Below, piece after piece: positions 1 through 9,003 of a DNA stretch of 64,000 nucleotides (position 1 is the first letter of the stretch; the number at the start of each line of letters is the position of its first letter). The stretch is from Brevibacillus fortis. Lineage in GTDB: Bacteria > Bacillota > Bacilli > Brevibacillales > Brevibacillaceae. The stretch is taken from assembly GCF_003013395.1 (NCBI RefSeq), contig NZ_PXZM01000045.1, positions 62,001 through 126,000 on the forward strand, given 5' to 3'. The position numbers and the translations under genes were made by a program. The notes beneath the pieces are model-generated. The model was given only the letters and a program-made list of their open reading frames with translations, had not been told where the DNA came from and did no database searches.

Positions 1-356
1 TCGAAGCAGAATTCAGTAATTTGGTCAGGGCTTTCCGAAAGCGCCATATGGGGAAGGGACCTAGCAAGATCAGCACCACGTTCTGCAAGAACTGGGCGAT
101 CTGTGAAATGGAAGGGAACCTCTCTCCGGTGGAAAAGTTCATCGCCACTTCGGAAGACGGAAAGCAGACATTACGAGCTGCCCGAACCGAAATGGTCAAA
201 GAGATCTATCGGAAACACCAGCCAGTTGACATGGAAGCGTTTCTTGGAGCAAAACTCGTTGATCTTTTCGTCGATATTGACATTGAACGGGATTTTGGAA
301 TGTCGATCTTTGTTTTTGATCAAGACATCGAAAAAAGAATGAAAAACGAACCGTAA
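1..356 (+). CDS. DUF2294 / MpsC-like protein, 5' end cut by window
   Basis: The frame is open from base 3 with no stop before the window edge, so the true start probably lies upstream; TTG at 21 is only the first start codon inside. The sequence has the DUF2294 pattern: a basic helix followed by HMGKGP (about residues 9-14 from the TTG), then a predicted alpha/beta core with LSPVEKFIA and a C-terminal VDIDIERDFGMSIFVFDQDIE strand region. The family is about 110-120 residues, so only a few residues are missing. MpsC/DUF2294 proteins are tied to membrane-potential or bicarbonate systems and often sit beside formate dehydrogenases; here the next gene is FdhF-like. Function beyond that is inference. 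Confidence 0.75.
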   Translation, partial: EAEFSNLVRAFRKRHMGKGPSKISTTFCKNWAICEMEGNLSPVEKFIATSEDGKQTLRAARTEMVKEIYRKHQPVDMEAFLGAKLVDLFVDIDIERDFGMSIFVFDQDIEKRMKNEP

Positions 357-551
357 GTCTAAACGAAGCAGCGTTCCTGTTCACCGGCTTAGACGTAACG
401 GATTTCGCGAAAGCAAACACGAAGTTGAGACTAGGTAGCGAACCTGCCGTAGACAACCACCGTGAACACGCTCTTTTCCAATAGGACAAGGGACGGTTTC
501 ATGGTGGTTTTTTTCGTCTTAATGGAGTTTATAAGAGGGGAGACTTAAGAA
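357..551 (+). promoter_or_regulatory. Leader of the Fdh-like gene, with hairpins and a terminator
   Basis: This non-coding stretch contains a hairpin at about 431-453 (CTAGGTAG, loop CGAAC, CTGCCGTAG) and then a strong intrinsic terminator at 455-514 placed 37 bases before the start of the molybdoenzyme gene. It may simply end the DUF2294 transcript, or act as an attenuator. I could not match it to the molybdenum-cofactor, c-di-GMP or T-box classes. Confidence 0.35.
455..514 (+). terminator. Intrinsic terminator before the Fdh-like gene
   Basis: AACCACCGTGAA (455-466) pairs with TTCATGGTGGTT (498-509), with one G-U pair, and is followed by a run of T to 514. Confidence 0.7.
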
Positions 552-2900
552 ATGGGCAAGACCAAGCATGGTGGACCGATTAAGCTGGATACTTCTTGGA
601 AGCCTTCGTTGTGGGCTTCACTGATGCCGATGGGACTCGGAAAAATTAAACCGCATCACATTCGCGATACGATGAAAGTGGCATATGACAATCGCGATAA
701 TTTGGGCTACGCCTATCGAATTTTAACGCAAGGTGTATGTGATGGATGCGCTCTCGGCGTATCCGGTCTCTATGATCAGACGCTGACTGGTCCGCATTTG
801 TGCACCACGCGTTTAAACGTACTGCGACTCAACACGATGTCTGCGATGGATCCGAAATGGTTTGAAGATGTACGTGCGCTACAAAAGCTGTCCAGCGAGG
901 AATTGCGCAAGCTGGGAAGAATCCCGTATCCGCTGTCCAGAAAACCTGGAGAAAACAAGTTCACGCGTATTAGCTGGGATGAAGCGCTGAACCGCATTGC
1001 GAAAAAAATCAAAGACATCAGCCCAAAACAACTGGCCTTTTTCTTGACAGCTCGTGGTATTACGAACGAGGTATACTACACGGCAGCAAAAATGGCTCGT
1101 TTCCTCGGAACCAACAACATCGACAACGCATCGCGTATTTGTCACTCGCCGAGTAAGACAGCGTTGAAGCGTTCTGTTGGTATTGGTGCGTCGAGCTGTA
1201 ACTATCAGGATTGGATCGGTACCGACGTGCTCGTATTCTGGGGTTCTGTACCGGGTAACAACCAGCCAGTATCGACGAAATACATGTATGCTGCGAAAAA
1301 AGCAGGGACGAAAATCATTCTGATTAATCCGTACAGAGAGCCAGCGATGGAGAAGTACTGGATTCCGTCGGTACCGGATAGTGCTTTGTTTGGAACGAAG
1401 ATTGCGGACGATTACTACCAAGTGAACATTGGCGGCGACATCGCGTTCATGAACGGCGTGATGAAGATCTGGTTCGAGATGGAGGAAGCGAAGCCAGGTT
1501 CTGCGATCAACCATGAATTCATCAAGGAGCATGCGAATGGCATCGAGGAGCTACGCAAGCATGTGATGAATGAATCTTGGGATAAAATCATTGAATCCTC
1601 CGGTCTCAGCCGTGAGCGTATCAGAGAATTCGCTGATCTGCTCGCAAAATCCAAAAATGGTGTATTCGTATGGAGTATGGGCTTGACCCAACACAAATTC
1701 GGTACGGACAATATTTCCCAGGTAGCCAATCTGGCGATCCTGCGCGGATTCTTTGGTCGTAAGCACACAGGTCTCATGCCGATTCGCGGTCACTCCGGCG
1801 TACAAGGCTCCGGTGAAATGGGTGCCGATCCGTTCAGCTTGCCAGGCGGCGACTTCGAAGAAAAGTCGTGGAACCGCATTGAAAAGATCTGGAACTTCCC
1901 GATCCCGAAATGGCAAGGGGATATCGTGGGTATTACGTTGGAAAACGCAGTACTGCCAGATGGACACGAGCGCAAGACCAGATTGTTCTACACGAGCGGC
2001 GGTAACTTCCTGGAGACGATGCCAGATCCGGACTTCATGCAAAAATGTTTGGAAAGCGTAGAGCTACGTGTGCACCAGGACATCATTTTCAATACATCTA
2101 CGTTGGTGGACGCGAAGGAAGAAGTGATCGTTCTGCCTGCAATGACTCGTTACGAGCAACCGGGTGGCGGTACCTCGACGAGTACAGAACGTATGGTATA
2201 CTTCAGTGCAGAAGTCGAAGGACCGCGTATTGAAGAAGCGCGTTCTGAATGGGAGATTTATGTAGACCTGGCGGCACGGGTAAATCCAGAGAAAAAGCAT
2301 CTGATGCATTTCTCCAGCGCAGCTGAAATTCGCGCAGAGATTGCTCTGGCTAATCCGAACTACGACGGCATCCAGCATCTGAAAAATCGCGGAGATGTTT
2401 TCCAATGGGGCGGTGCATGGTTGTGTGAGGACGGCGTATGCCCGACACCTGACGGCCGAGCGAACCTGATTCCGACTGAAATTCCGGATTTGAACAAGCC
2501 AGAGGGACACTTCTACGTAACGACTCGTCGTGGTAAGCAGTTCAACTCGATGATTTACAGCAGCAAAGACCCGTTCAACAATGCGGACCGTTATGATATC
2601 CTGATCAATGCAGAGGATGCAAAAGAACTGCGCATTGCAGAAGGCGAAAACATCGTCGTTTACAATAAATATGGTACGTTCCAGGGACGGGCCAAATTCG
2701 AGGATACAAGGCGCGGAAACATTCAAGTACACTGGCCGGAAGGAAATGTATTGATTCCGAAGGGTGTATACGAGACATACGCAGGTATTCCTGAATACAA
2801 TACTGCCGTGAAGGTTGAAAAAGCGGACACTTTCCACGCCAACAAAGATTTGAAATACGTGGAGAGAGAAGTGGAAGATTTGGAAGTAAACGTCGGCTGA
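552..2900 (+). CDS. FdhF/YdeP-family molybdopterin oxidoreductase (formate-dehydrogenase alpha-like)
   Basis: A 782-residue protein of the TIGR01701 Fdh-alpha-like type. Near the N terminus are VCDGCALG (about 62-69) and HLC (82-84), a Cys cluster that may hold an iron-sulfur centre. SRICHSPS (about 194-201) carries the Cys-His pair at the place of the molybdenum ligand in formate dehydrogenases; it is Cys, not selenocysteine. The C-terminal part (about 640-760) resembles the molybdopterin dinucleotide binding domain. It lacks the extra N-terminal ferredoxin domains of YjgC/YrhE, so it is the short YdeP form. The start has GAGGGGAGA upstream. moeA and mobB follow directly, which fits a protein needing bis-MGD cofactor. 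The substrate is not proven to be formate. Confidence 0.85.
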   Translation: MGKTKHGGPIKLDTSWKPSLWASLMPMGLGKIKPHHIRDTMKVAYDNRDNLGYAYRILTQGVCDGCALGVSGLYDQTLTGPHLCTTRLNVLRLNTMSAMDPKWFEDVRALQKLSSEELRKLGRIPYPLSRKPGENKFTRISWDEALNRIAKKIKDISPKQLAFFLTARGITNEVYYTAAKMARFLGTNNIDNASRICHSPSKTALKRSVGIGASSCNYQDWIGTDVLVFWGSVPGNNQPVSTKYMYAAKKAGTKIILINPYREPAMEKYWIPSVPDSALFGTKIADDYYQVNIGGDIAFMNGVMKIWFEMEEAKPGSAINHEFIKEHANGIEELRKHVMNESWDKIIESSGLSRERIREFADLLAKSKNGVFVWSMGLTQHKFGTDNISQVANLAILRGFFGRKHTGLMPIRGHSGVQGSGEMGADPFSLPGGDFEEKSWNRIEKIWNFPIPKWQGDIVGITLENAVLPDGHERKTRLFYTSGGNFLETMPDPDFMQKCLESVELRVHQDIIFNTSTLVDAKEEVIVLPAMTRYEQPGGGTSTSTERMVYFSAEVEGPRIEEARSEWEIYVDLAARVNPEKKHLMHFSSAAEIRAEIALANPNYDGIQHLKNRGDVFQWGGAWLCEDGVCPTPDGRANLIPTEIPDLNKPEGHFYVTTRRGKQFNSMIYSSKDPFNNADRYDILINAEDAKELRIAEGENIVVYNKYGTFQGRAKFEDTRRGNIQVHWPEGNVLIPKGVYETYAGIPEYNTAVKVEKADTFHANKDLKYVEREVEDLEVNVG

Positions 2901-2942
2901 CGAGCTGCAGCAATGGGTGGTCAAGATTAGGAGGAACAAGCC

Positions 2943-4202
2943 ATGCGTTTTTCGCGACAAACACTCTCGGTTGAAGAAGCGATGAGCAAGCTGTTGGCAA
3001 AATTGTCGACAGGGAGAACGGAACAAGTGCAGATCGGGGAGGCATTTGGGCGGATATTGGCCTCTGATTTACGTGCAACATACGATTTGCCGCACTTTGA
3101 CCGTTCGCCGCTGGATGGGTTTGCCGTGAGAGCTGCGGATACGGTTGGGGCCTCCGTTGACCACCCGATTACGCTAACCGTGCTAGAAACGGTTGCGGCC
3201 GGGCAAGTACCTACTAGAGAATTGAAAAAGGGCTACGCTACACGGATCATGACAGGTGCGATGATGCCTGCGGGTGCGGATGCGGTCATCATGTTTGAGC
3301 AAACGTACAACCCAGCCGAAGAGGCGGATACTGTACGGATCAAGCGGGAGATGAAGTCTGGGGAAAATGTATCGCGCCGCGGTGAAGAGATGGCCAAAGA
3401 AACGGTAATTGCCAAGGCTGGCGAGAGGATCAATGCAGGTACCCTTGCCAGCTTGGCTACGTTTGGCTACTCGCAGGTTGAGGTCTTCTGCAAGCCTCGT
3501 GTCGGTCTGATTTCGACTGGAAGCGAGCTGTTGGAGATTGATCAGCCGCTTGTTCCAGGCAAAATTCGCAACAGTAATACGGTGATGCTGACTGCCTTGA
3601 TTGCCGAGGCAGGGGGCATCCCTGTTTCGTTTTCAAGACTGCCGGATGATCTGTCGGTGGCGAAGGAGAAAATCACTGAATGCTTGCGGGGCGTGGATCT
3701 GGTCATTTCAAGCGGCGGGGTGTCCGTTGGGGATTTTGATGTGATCGCGGCATTGGTGGATGAGCCTGAGGTAGAGCTTTTGTTCAACCGGATCGCAATA
3801 CGTCCGGGAAGTCCGACGACTGGTATGATCATGGAAGGTAAACCGTTCATTGCCCTATCAGGTAATCCGGGTGCCTGTTTTCTCGGGTTTGAGTTATTTG
3901 CGCGAGCAGCCATTCGTCGCCTCTCGGGAGAAGCCCATGTAGTGCAGCAGATGATCAAGGCGAGACTGGGTGTCGATTATACGAAGCCTTGTCCATACCC
4001 GCGTTATCTGCGAGGGAAGCTCCTCGAAAAAGACGGGGTCTTGCATGCGGTCCCTGATTTCAACGAAAAGGCAGGGAATCTCGGTACATTGAAGGACAGC
4101 GAATGCTTTATGATCATACCAGCCGGGGGAAGCGGGCAGAGAGCAGGAGAGTTGGTTGATGTGTTCACCCATGCCGCCCCAACCTGGAGGAGAGAGGGAT
4201 AG
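2943..4202 (+). CDS. moeA: Molybdopterin molybdenumtransferase MoeA
   Basis: MoeA inserts molybdate into adenylylated molybdopterin. The 419-residue length is normal. Seen are PHFDRSPLDGFAV (about 50-62), the ISTGSEL strand (about 188), SSGGVSVGDFD in the MoCF-binding domain (about 257-267) and ALSGNPGACFLGFELF (about 302-317). The C-terminal domain IV is complete. AGGAGGAA stands before the ATG. It lies 42 bases after the oxidoreductase and 3 bases before mobB, so the three genes look like one operon for a single molybdoenzyme and its cofactor. Confidence 0.95.
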   Translation: MRFSRQTLSVEEAMSKLLAKLSTGRTEQVQIGEAFGRILASDLRATYDLPHFDRSPLDGFAVRAADTVGASVDHPITLTVLETVAAGQVPTRELKKGYATRIMTGAMMPAGADAVIMFEQTYNPAEEADTVRIKREMKSGENVSRRGEEMAKETVIAKAGERINAGTLASLATFGYSQVEVFCKPRVGLISTGSELLEIDQPLVPGKIRNSNTVMLTALIAEAGGIPVSFSRLPDDLSVAKEKITECLRGVDLVISSGGVSVGDFDVIAALVDEPEVELLFNRIAIRPGSPTTGMIMEGKPFIALSGNPGACFLGFELFARAAIRRLSGEAHVVQQMIKARLGVDYTKPCPYPRYLRGKLLEKDGVLHAVPDFNEKAGNLGTLKDSECFMIIPAGGSGQRAGELVDVFTHAAPTWRREG

Positions 4203-4205
4203 ATA

Positions 4206-4724
4206 ATGGTCAAGCCGCCTTGTGTTTTGCAGATTGTCGGTTATTCGAACAGTGGTAAGACGACGTTGCTCACCAAGCTCATTCCGATTCTCGAAAAGGC
4301 AGGGATAAAAGTCGGGGTCATCAAGCATGACGGGGGACACGATTTCGAGTGGGATCAGCCGGGGAAGGACACCTGGCGTTATCGAGAAGCCGGGGCCTCG
4401 CTGGTCGCGATCACATCCAAAACGAAAACGGCCATCGTGGAGCAAAAGCCGCAGGAGTTGTCCGTCCTTATCCAGCGCTTGGCAGATGCCGGGGCTGAGC
4501 TCGTTTTGGTAGAAGGCTTCAAGCGTGAAGGCTATCCGAAGCTCGTCCTGCTTCGCAGGCCGGAGGATGAGGAGCTTTTATCTAGCGTTACCCATCTGGT
4601 AGGGATCGTGAGTTGGTCAGACAATCGTCAGCCGGGGTTGCCATTTTTCGATATTAATGACATAGACAACATGGCCAAGTTTGTAAGGGAACGGGTATCC
4701 GCTTGGTATTTCAAAACTGATTAG
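4206..4724 (+). CDS. mobB: Molybdopterin-guanine dinucleotide biosynthesis adapter MobB
   Basis: A 172-residue GTP-binding protein with a Walker A loop GYSNSGKTTLLTKL near residue 12-25 and the MobB motifs IKHDGGHDFEWD, where family members have KHxHHxFxxD-like residues, and VLVEGFKREGYPKL (about 99-112). It assists attachment of GMP to molybdopterin, making the dinucleotide form used by formate-dehydrogenase-type enzymes. It starts 3 bases after moeA and is probably translationally coupled. A terminator follows. Confidence 0.93.
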   Translation: MVKPPCVLQIVGYSNSGKTTLLTKLIPILEKAGIKVGVIKHDGGHDFEWDQPGKDTWRYREAGASLVAITSKTKTAIVEQKPQELSVLIQRLADAGAELVLVEGFKREGYPKLVLLRRPEDEELLSSVTHLVGIVSWSDNRQPGLPFFDINDIDNMAKFVRERVSAWYFKTD

Positions 4725-4732
4725 AAAGATTG

Positions 4733-4768
4733 AGATCATTCCAGCTTGGCTTGGGATGATCTTTTTTT
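4733..4768 (+). terminator. Terminator of the fdh-moeA-mobB unit
   Basis: AGATCATTCC pairs with GGGATGATCT (one G-U pair), followed by seven T. Confidence 0.85.
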
Positions 4769-4850
4769 GTAGCATGCCAGATTATCCATGTAATGAAATA
4801 TGTGGTAATGTAAATAAAAAATCGGCGAGAAATGATAAGGAGCAAAGAAC

Positions 4851-5339
4851 ATGAAATGCCCTCACTGTAACAACGAATTAAATGAACTTCCTTTATGTTA
4901 CGGAATGGAAGCACCCTATTATTTTTACACGGTACCAGAAGAGAAAAGAACAGAGTTAATTAGAGACTTTTGTGTAATTGATGAACAGCATTTCTTTATT
5001 AGAGGACATATTGAAATACCAATAATTGATAGTAAAGAGAAATTTATATGGAGTGTTTGGGTTTCTCTTAGTGAAGAAAACTTTTTGAAATCTAATGAAT
5101 TGCTGCACGTAGAAGGAAGAGAAAATGAAAAACCTTATTTTGGTTGGTTATCGACTGAACTTTCCATCTATCCAAAAACTACACTATCATTAAAGACATT
5201 GGTACATACACAAGAAGTTGGGTCAGTTCCATTAATAGAATTAGAACAAACGGATCATCCACTTGCAGTTGAACAAAGAGAAGGAATTACAATGGAGAGA
5301 GTTAAAGAAATTGCTCATTTCATCAACCATACTGAGTAA
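4851..5339 (+). CDS. DUF2199 domain protein
   Basis: A 162-residue soluble protein. The N terminus has CPHCNNELNELP (residues 3-14), a possible half zinc ribbon, then LCYGMEAPYYFYTVP and FIRGHIEIPI, and WSVWVSLSEENF in the middle, the conserved core of DUF2199. AAGGAGCAAAGAAC gives the ribosome binding site. Codon use is more AT-rich than the molybdenum genes before it, so it may be a later arrival. Function is unknown. It stands alone between two terminators. Confidence 0.8.
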   Translation: MKCPHCNNELNELPLCYGMEAPYYFYTVPEEKRTELIRDFCVIDEQHFFIRGHIEIPIIDSKEKFIWSVWVSLSEENFLKSNELLHVEGRENEKPYFGWLSTELSIYPKTTLSLKTLVHTQEVGSVPLIELEQTDHPLAVEQREGITMERVKEIAHFINHTE

Positions 5340-5352
5340 TAAGAAAATGCCT

Positions 5353-5379
5353 GCTGCCGGGATGGTCCGGCAGCTTTTT
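5353..5379 (+). terminator. Terminator after the DUF2199 gene
   Basis: GCTGCCGG, a six-base loop, CCGGCAGC and five T. Confidence 0.85.
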
Positions 5380-5501
5380 AGTTTTCTCATGCTTTAGACG
5401 ATAGCTTATGGATTGCTTCAATTAGGTGGTTTTGGACGTATATATTCACTCCAATGGTTGATAAACTTGCATCGTACTTCAAAATAATAGGAGTGATAAC
5501 A

Positions 5502-6038
5502 ATGGATGGAGTGCGTTACAAAATTAGAGAAGTATTGGATAAGAGCAGGATTGAGACATTTTTGCAGCAAGCTAGAATCGGACATCTTGGAATGGTCGAT
5601 GGTCATTTGCCGTATGTTGTTCCGCTCAATTTTGTTTGGACAAATGGGAAGCTTTATTTCCATGGAGCCACCGGCGGGAGAAGAAATCAGGTTATGGATG
5701 CTAATCCAGAGGTCTGTTTTACGGTTTGTGAAGAATATGGGACTATTACTGATCCGGTGCCAGCTAAGACGGACACAGCGTATATGAGTGTAATGATTTT
5801 TGGCAAGGCACAGCCTATAGTCGATCTGGATGAAGCTACACACATGTTGCAAGAAATGATGAATAAGTATGTGCCTGGCTACTTCAATCGGCCTTTACCC
5901 AAGCAGCACGTAGACAAATACCGTTCAGCAGTATTCGGTGGTCCGGTTCAGGTGTACCGAATAGATCCACATCATATAACTGCGAAAGAAAATCCAATGG
6001 AAGAAGAAAAAATGTTCAAACCTAGTAAAACCGTGTAA
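5502..6038 (+). CDS. Pyridoxamine 5'-phosphate oxidase family protein
   Basis: A 178-residue split-barrel flavoprotein-like protein. IGHLGMVDGHLPYVVPLNF (about 27-45) and LYFHGATGGRR (about 52-62) match the FMN-binding strands of small PNPOx-like proteins (NimA/YkgB type). The open frame extends upstream to 5454, but ATG at 5502 has a good AGGAGTGATAAC spacing and is chosen. Such proteins bind FMN, F420 or haem, and the reaction cannot be read from sequence. It is convergent with a MocR/PdxR-type regulator, a common pairing around vitamin B6 functions. Confidence 0.8.
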   Translation: MDGVRYKIREVLDKSRIETFLQQARIGHLGMVDGHLPYVVPLNFVWTNGKLYFHGATGGRRNQVMDANPEVCFTVCEEYGTITDPVPAKTDTAYMSVMIFGKAQPIVDLDEATHMLQEMMNKYVPGYFNRPLPKQHVDKYRSAVFGGPVQVYRIDPHHITAKENPMEEEKMFKPSKTV

Positions 6039-6070
6039 ATGCTTTTGTTTATACATCGAATGAAAACATG

Positions 6071-6101
6071 AATGCTGCCGTTATTTATGCGGCAGCATTT
6101 G
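6071..6101. terminator. Bidirectional terminator between convergent genes
   Basis: AATGCTGCCG (6071-6080) pairs with CGGCAGCATT (6090-6099). T or A runs on both sides are short, so it is moderate on either strand. Confidence 0.7.
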
Positions 6102-6103
6102 CA

Positions 6104-7540
6104 TTATGAACGCCTTGTAATCTCCGCAAGACGAAAAATGCCTTCTTCAATGGTTGATTCATCTACTTTAGCAAAACCCAGTACCCATCCTTTTCGATCG
6201 CTTTTCAAACAATACTTGCTAAGTGGATAAACTCGGATTCCTTTTTCGAGTGCTAGGTCCGTCGCGGCTTCTTCAACAAACGATTTATCAGCTTCAAGAA
6301 GGATATGCAACCCCGTTTCTACGCCGCTTAGTGTGAAGTGTTCGCCGAGACCTGTCGTGATGATGGCCTTCGTCATGGCTTCATGTCTGCGCCGATATAC
6401 ATTTCGAACTCGTCTCATATGGCGCATGAAATGACCATGCTCAATAAAATGAGTAAGCGTTAATTGCTCCATAATCGGAAGATGACGATAGGTTAATTCA
6501 TTGACTTTGGCGAGCTGACGAATGGCCTCTTTGGGACCAATGATTGCCGATATCCGAATACCAGGAGCAATCATTTTGGAAAAACTCATCATATACAACG
6601 TGTTCTTAGGTCGCTGACTGAACAAGGTTGGTAGTGGGTCGCCGCGATATCGAAATTCGCTGTCGTAATCATCCTCAACAATCCAAAACTGCTGCTCGGC
6701 AGCCATGTGCAACAATTGTTGCCTGCGAGGTTCCGACATAATTACTCCGACCGCACACTGGTGTGATGGCGTAACATAGGCAAGCTTGGACCCAGGATGA
6801 ATCTGGTCTACGCATAACCCGTACTCGTCAACTGGAACGGAGACAACTTGCATACGCCGATACTTCATTGCCATCCAGGCAGCAGGGAAGCCAGGATCTT
6901 CAACAGAAACGGTATCTCCTTCATGTAAAAGGGCTTGGGCGATCAAATCGATGCTATGTTGTGCTCCTGAGGTTAACATGATTTGATCGATATTCACATG
7001 AACGCCCCGTTCAAGTGACAAATAACGTTGAATCTGTTCTCGTAGCGGTTGGTATCCATAGGCATTGCCATAAGCCCAACTGTCCAGATTCGTTTCTGTG
7101 GAAGCCTGTAAAAACGAACGTCTCCAATTCTTTTGAAAATGTTCGTCCAAATATGGCTCATGGGGACTGAAATCGATCTCAACCGTTCGACTATCTTTGT
7201 TCCCGAACCAACCGTGCAAATGACCGATTGCAGCGTTTAATAAAGGCAATTCTGGGGGGATAGGTCCTTCGGGCGCAGCATCCTCTGAAGGACGAGTTGC
7301 ATAAGTCCATTCACTAACTCTAGTCCCGCCGCGACGAGAGGTTACCGTGTATCCTCGGCTGAATAACTCCTCATAAACAATCTGTATGGTTGAACGGGAA
7401 ACGCCAATTAAAGAAGCGAGTTCGCGGGAGGGGAGCAGCAATTCACCTGGCTGCCATTTTCCGGTGGTAATATTATGGATCGCCTGGTCCAACAGTTGCT
7501 GCCAGATTGGACGCTCGTCATCTCGGTTTACTGTTAGCAT
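6104..7540 (-). CDS. MocR/PdxR-family transcriptional regulator (GntR HTH + aminotransferase fold)
   Basis: 478 residues. An N-terminal GntR winged helix (about 12-80: LLLPSRELASLIGVSRSTIQIVYEEL) is joined to a class I aminotransferase-like domain (about 120-470). The PLP lysine region is visible as MMSFSKMIAPGIRISAI (about 317-333), and the EDDYDSEF stretch holds the PLP aspartate. MocR proteins sense PLP or aminated substrates and usually control a nearby gene; the likely targets are itself, the PNPOx-like neighbour or hmp. It is divergent from hmp across about 220 bases. Confidence 0.9.
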   Translation of the reverse strand: MLTVNRDDERPIWQQLLDQAIHNITTGKWQPGELLLPSRELASLIGVSRSTIQIVYEELFSRGYTVTSRRGGTRVSEWTYATRPSEDAAPEGPIPPELPLLNAAIGHLHGWFGNKDSRTVEIDFSPHEPYLDEHFQKNWRRSFLQASTETNLDSWAYGNAYGYQPLREQIQRYLSLERGVHVNIDQIMLTSGAQHSIDLIAQALLHEGDTVSVEDPGFPAAWMAMKYRRMQVVSVPVDEYGLCVDQIHPGSKLAYVTPSHQCAVGVIMSEPRRQQLLHMAAEQQFWIVEDDYDSEFRYRGDPLPTLFSQRPKNTLYMMSFSKMIAPGIRISAIIGPKEAIRQLAKVNELTYRHLPIMEQLTLTHFIEHGHFMRHMRRVRNVYRRRHEAMTKAIITTGLGEHFTLSGVETGLHILLEADKSFVEEAATDLALEKGIRVYPLSKYCLKSDRKGWVLGFAKVDESTIEEGIFRLAEITRRS

Positions 7541-7681
7541 TCATTCACCTTCAGTGTTTTTGTTGGAATGATGGATTTGGCTGATATGCTATCATGGCAA
7601 TCGTTTCTTTTGCAACAAGACAGTTGGGGGACGACTTTTTCTTATGGCGTTTTGCAGTTGTCACAAATCGTTTCTTTTTCC

Positions 7682-7697
7682 TGTGACCAGAATCACA
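7682..7697 (+). promoter_or_regulatory. Perfect CRP/FNR-type box upstream of hmp
   Basis: TGTGA-CCAGAA-TCACA is a perfect five-base dyad with N6 spacing, the form used by Bacillus Fnr and other Crp-family proteins. Its centre (7689.5) would be -41.5 from a start at 7731 if TACACT (7719-7724) is the -10. That promoter call is inference. A Crp/Fnr gene lies just past hmp. Confidence 0.7.
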
Positions 7698-7765
7698 TGT
7701 GTATCTGTGAACCTCCCGTACACTTGAAATATAGAAAGTACGAAGCACTTCAAGGAGGTTCCACG

Positions 7766-8983
7766 ATGTTAAATCCAAAAACCATTGAAATCATAAAATC
7801 AACCGTTCCTGTGCTAGAGGTGCACGGAACTGCCATTACAAAACGTTTTTATCAAATGATGTTTGCCAAGCACCCTGAGCTTCTCAACATTTTCAACCAC
7901 GCCAATCAAAAGCAAGGAAGACAACAAACGGCTTTGGCAAATGCGGTGTATGCTGCGGCTTTGTATATCGATAAGCTGGAAACGATTTTGCCAGTAGTAA
8001 AGCAAATCGGACACAAGCATCGCAGCTTGGGAGTAAAGGCTGAACACTACCCCATCGTCGGGGAAAATCTGCTTGCTGCGATCAAAGATGTACTTGGCGA
8101 TGCCGCTACAGACGAGATTTTGCAAGCGTGGGCGGAAGCGTATGGGGTCATTGCCGATGCTTTCATCGGTGTGGAGCACGAAATGTATGAGCAGGCCAGT
8201 GGAGAACCGGGGGGCTGGGCTGATTTCAGAGAATTTATCGTCCAGAAAAAGGTACGGGAAAGTGATGTCATTACTTCTTATTATCTCATTCCAGCGGATG
8301 GCGGGGCGATCTCTACCTATGAACTGGGGCAATATGTAAGCGTCAAGGTGGAGATACCTGGAGAGGATTACACGCATATTCGTCAATACAGTCTCTCAGA
8401 TGCTCCAGGCAATCCGTACTATCGCATTTCTGTCAAAAGGGAGGATGCGACGCAAGATAAGCCAGCAGGGAAAGTGTCTGTCTACTTGGCCGAAGAAGTC
8501 AAGGAAGGAGATACCTTGCTCCTGTCTGCTCCGGCTGGAGATTTTACATTGAATCAAGAAGACAGCCGTCCAGTTGTACTGCTCAGTGGAGGGGTAGGAC
8601 TGACCCCGATGATCAGCATGTTAAACACACTGCTCAAATCGGGAACAGATCGTCCGATCACCTTCATTCACGCAGCACAAAACGGAAATATGCACGCTAT
8701 GAAGCAGGCAGTAGAGGAGCTGGCAGCCACTCATCCGCAGCTCTCTGTTCACTGGTGCTATGAAAAGCCGACTGAGCAAGATCGCTTGAACGGAGCTTTT
8801 CACAAAGAGGGGTATATCGACTTGTCGTGGCTGCAAAGCATTGTGGAGACAAAGGACGCGAGCTACTATTTCTGTGGGCCAATCCCTTTCATGAAGGCAA
8901 TCAACAATGCGCTATTGGAATGGGGAGTACCAGCAGACGATATTCACTATGAGTTCTTTGGCCCGGCAGCGACCTTGGCCTAA
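7766..8983 (+). CDS. hmp: Flavohaemoglobin, nitric oxide dioxygenase
   Basis: 405 residues in three domains: globin (about 1-138, with proximal His in IGHKHRSLGV), FAD-binding reductase domain (about 150-255, RQYSLSDAPG flavin motif) and NAD-binding domain (about 265-400, VVLLSGGVGLTPMISML and YYFCGPIPFMK). It turns NO and O2 into nitrate using NAD(P)H in the cytosol. The open frame extends upstream to 7568, but ATG at 7766 follows AAGGAGGTTCCACG and starts at the normal family N terminus. A CRP/FNR box lies 70 bases upstream. It ends 20 bases before the convergent Crp-like gene. Confidence 0.95.
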   Translation: MLNPKTIEIIKSTVPVLEVHGTAITKRFYQMMFAKHPELLNIFNHANQKQGRQQTALANAVYAAALYIDKLETILPVVKQIGHKHRSLGVKAEHYPIVGENLLAAIKDVLGDAATDEILQAWAEAYGVIADAFIGVEHEMYEQASGEPGGWADFREFIVQKKVRESDVITSYYLIPADGGAISTYELGQYVSVKVEIPGEDYTHIRQYSLSDAPGNPYYRISVKREDATQDKPAGKVSVYLAEEVKEGDTLLLSAPAGDFTLNQEDSRPVVLLSGGVGLTPMISMLNTLLKSGTDRPITFIHAAQNGNMHAMKQAVEELAATHPQLSVHWCYEKPTEQDRLNGAFHKEGYIDLSWLQSIVETKDASYYFCGPIPFMKAINNALLEWGVPADDIHYEFFGPAATLA

Positions 8984-9003
8984 AAGGCTGAGCGGCCCCA
9001 AGC

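Noticed and set aside
357-514. Molybdenum-cofactor or c-di-GMP riboswitch before the molybdoenzyme gene.
   Set aside because: AGGTAGCG and GCAAA pieces recall GEMM RNA, but the order and conserved core are missing, and the Moco consensus could not be fitted.
2064-3026. Open frame of about 320 codons on the minus strand across the molybdoenzyme and moeA.
   Set aside because: It spans two real genes in the opposite direction and shows no protein family pattern.
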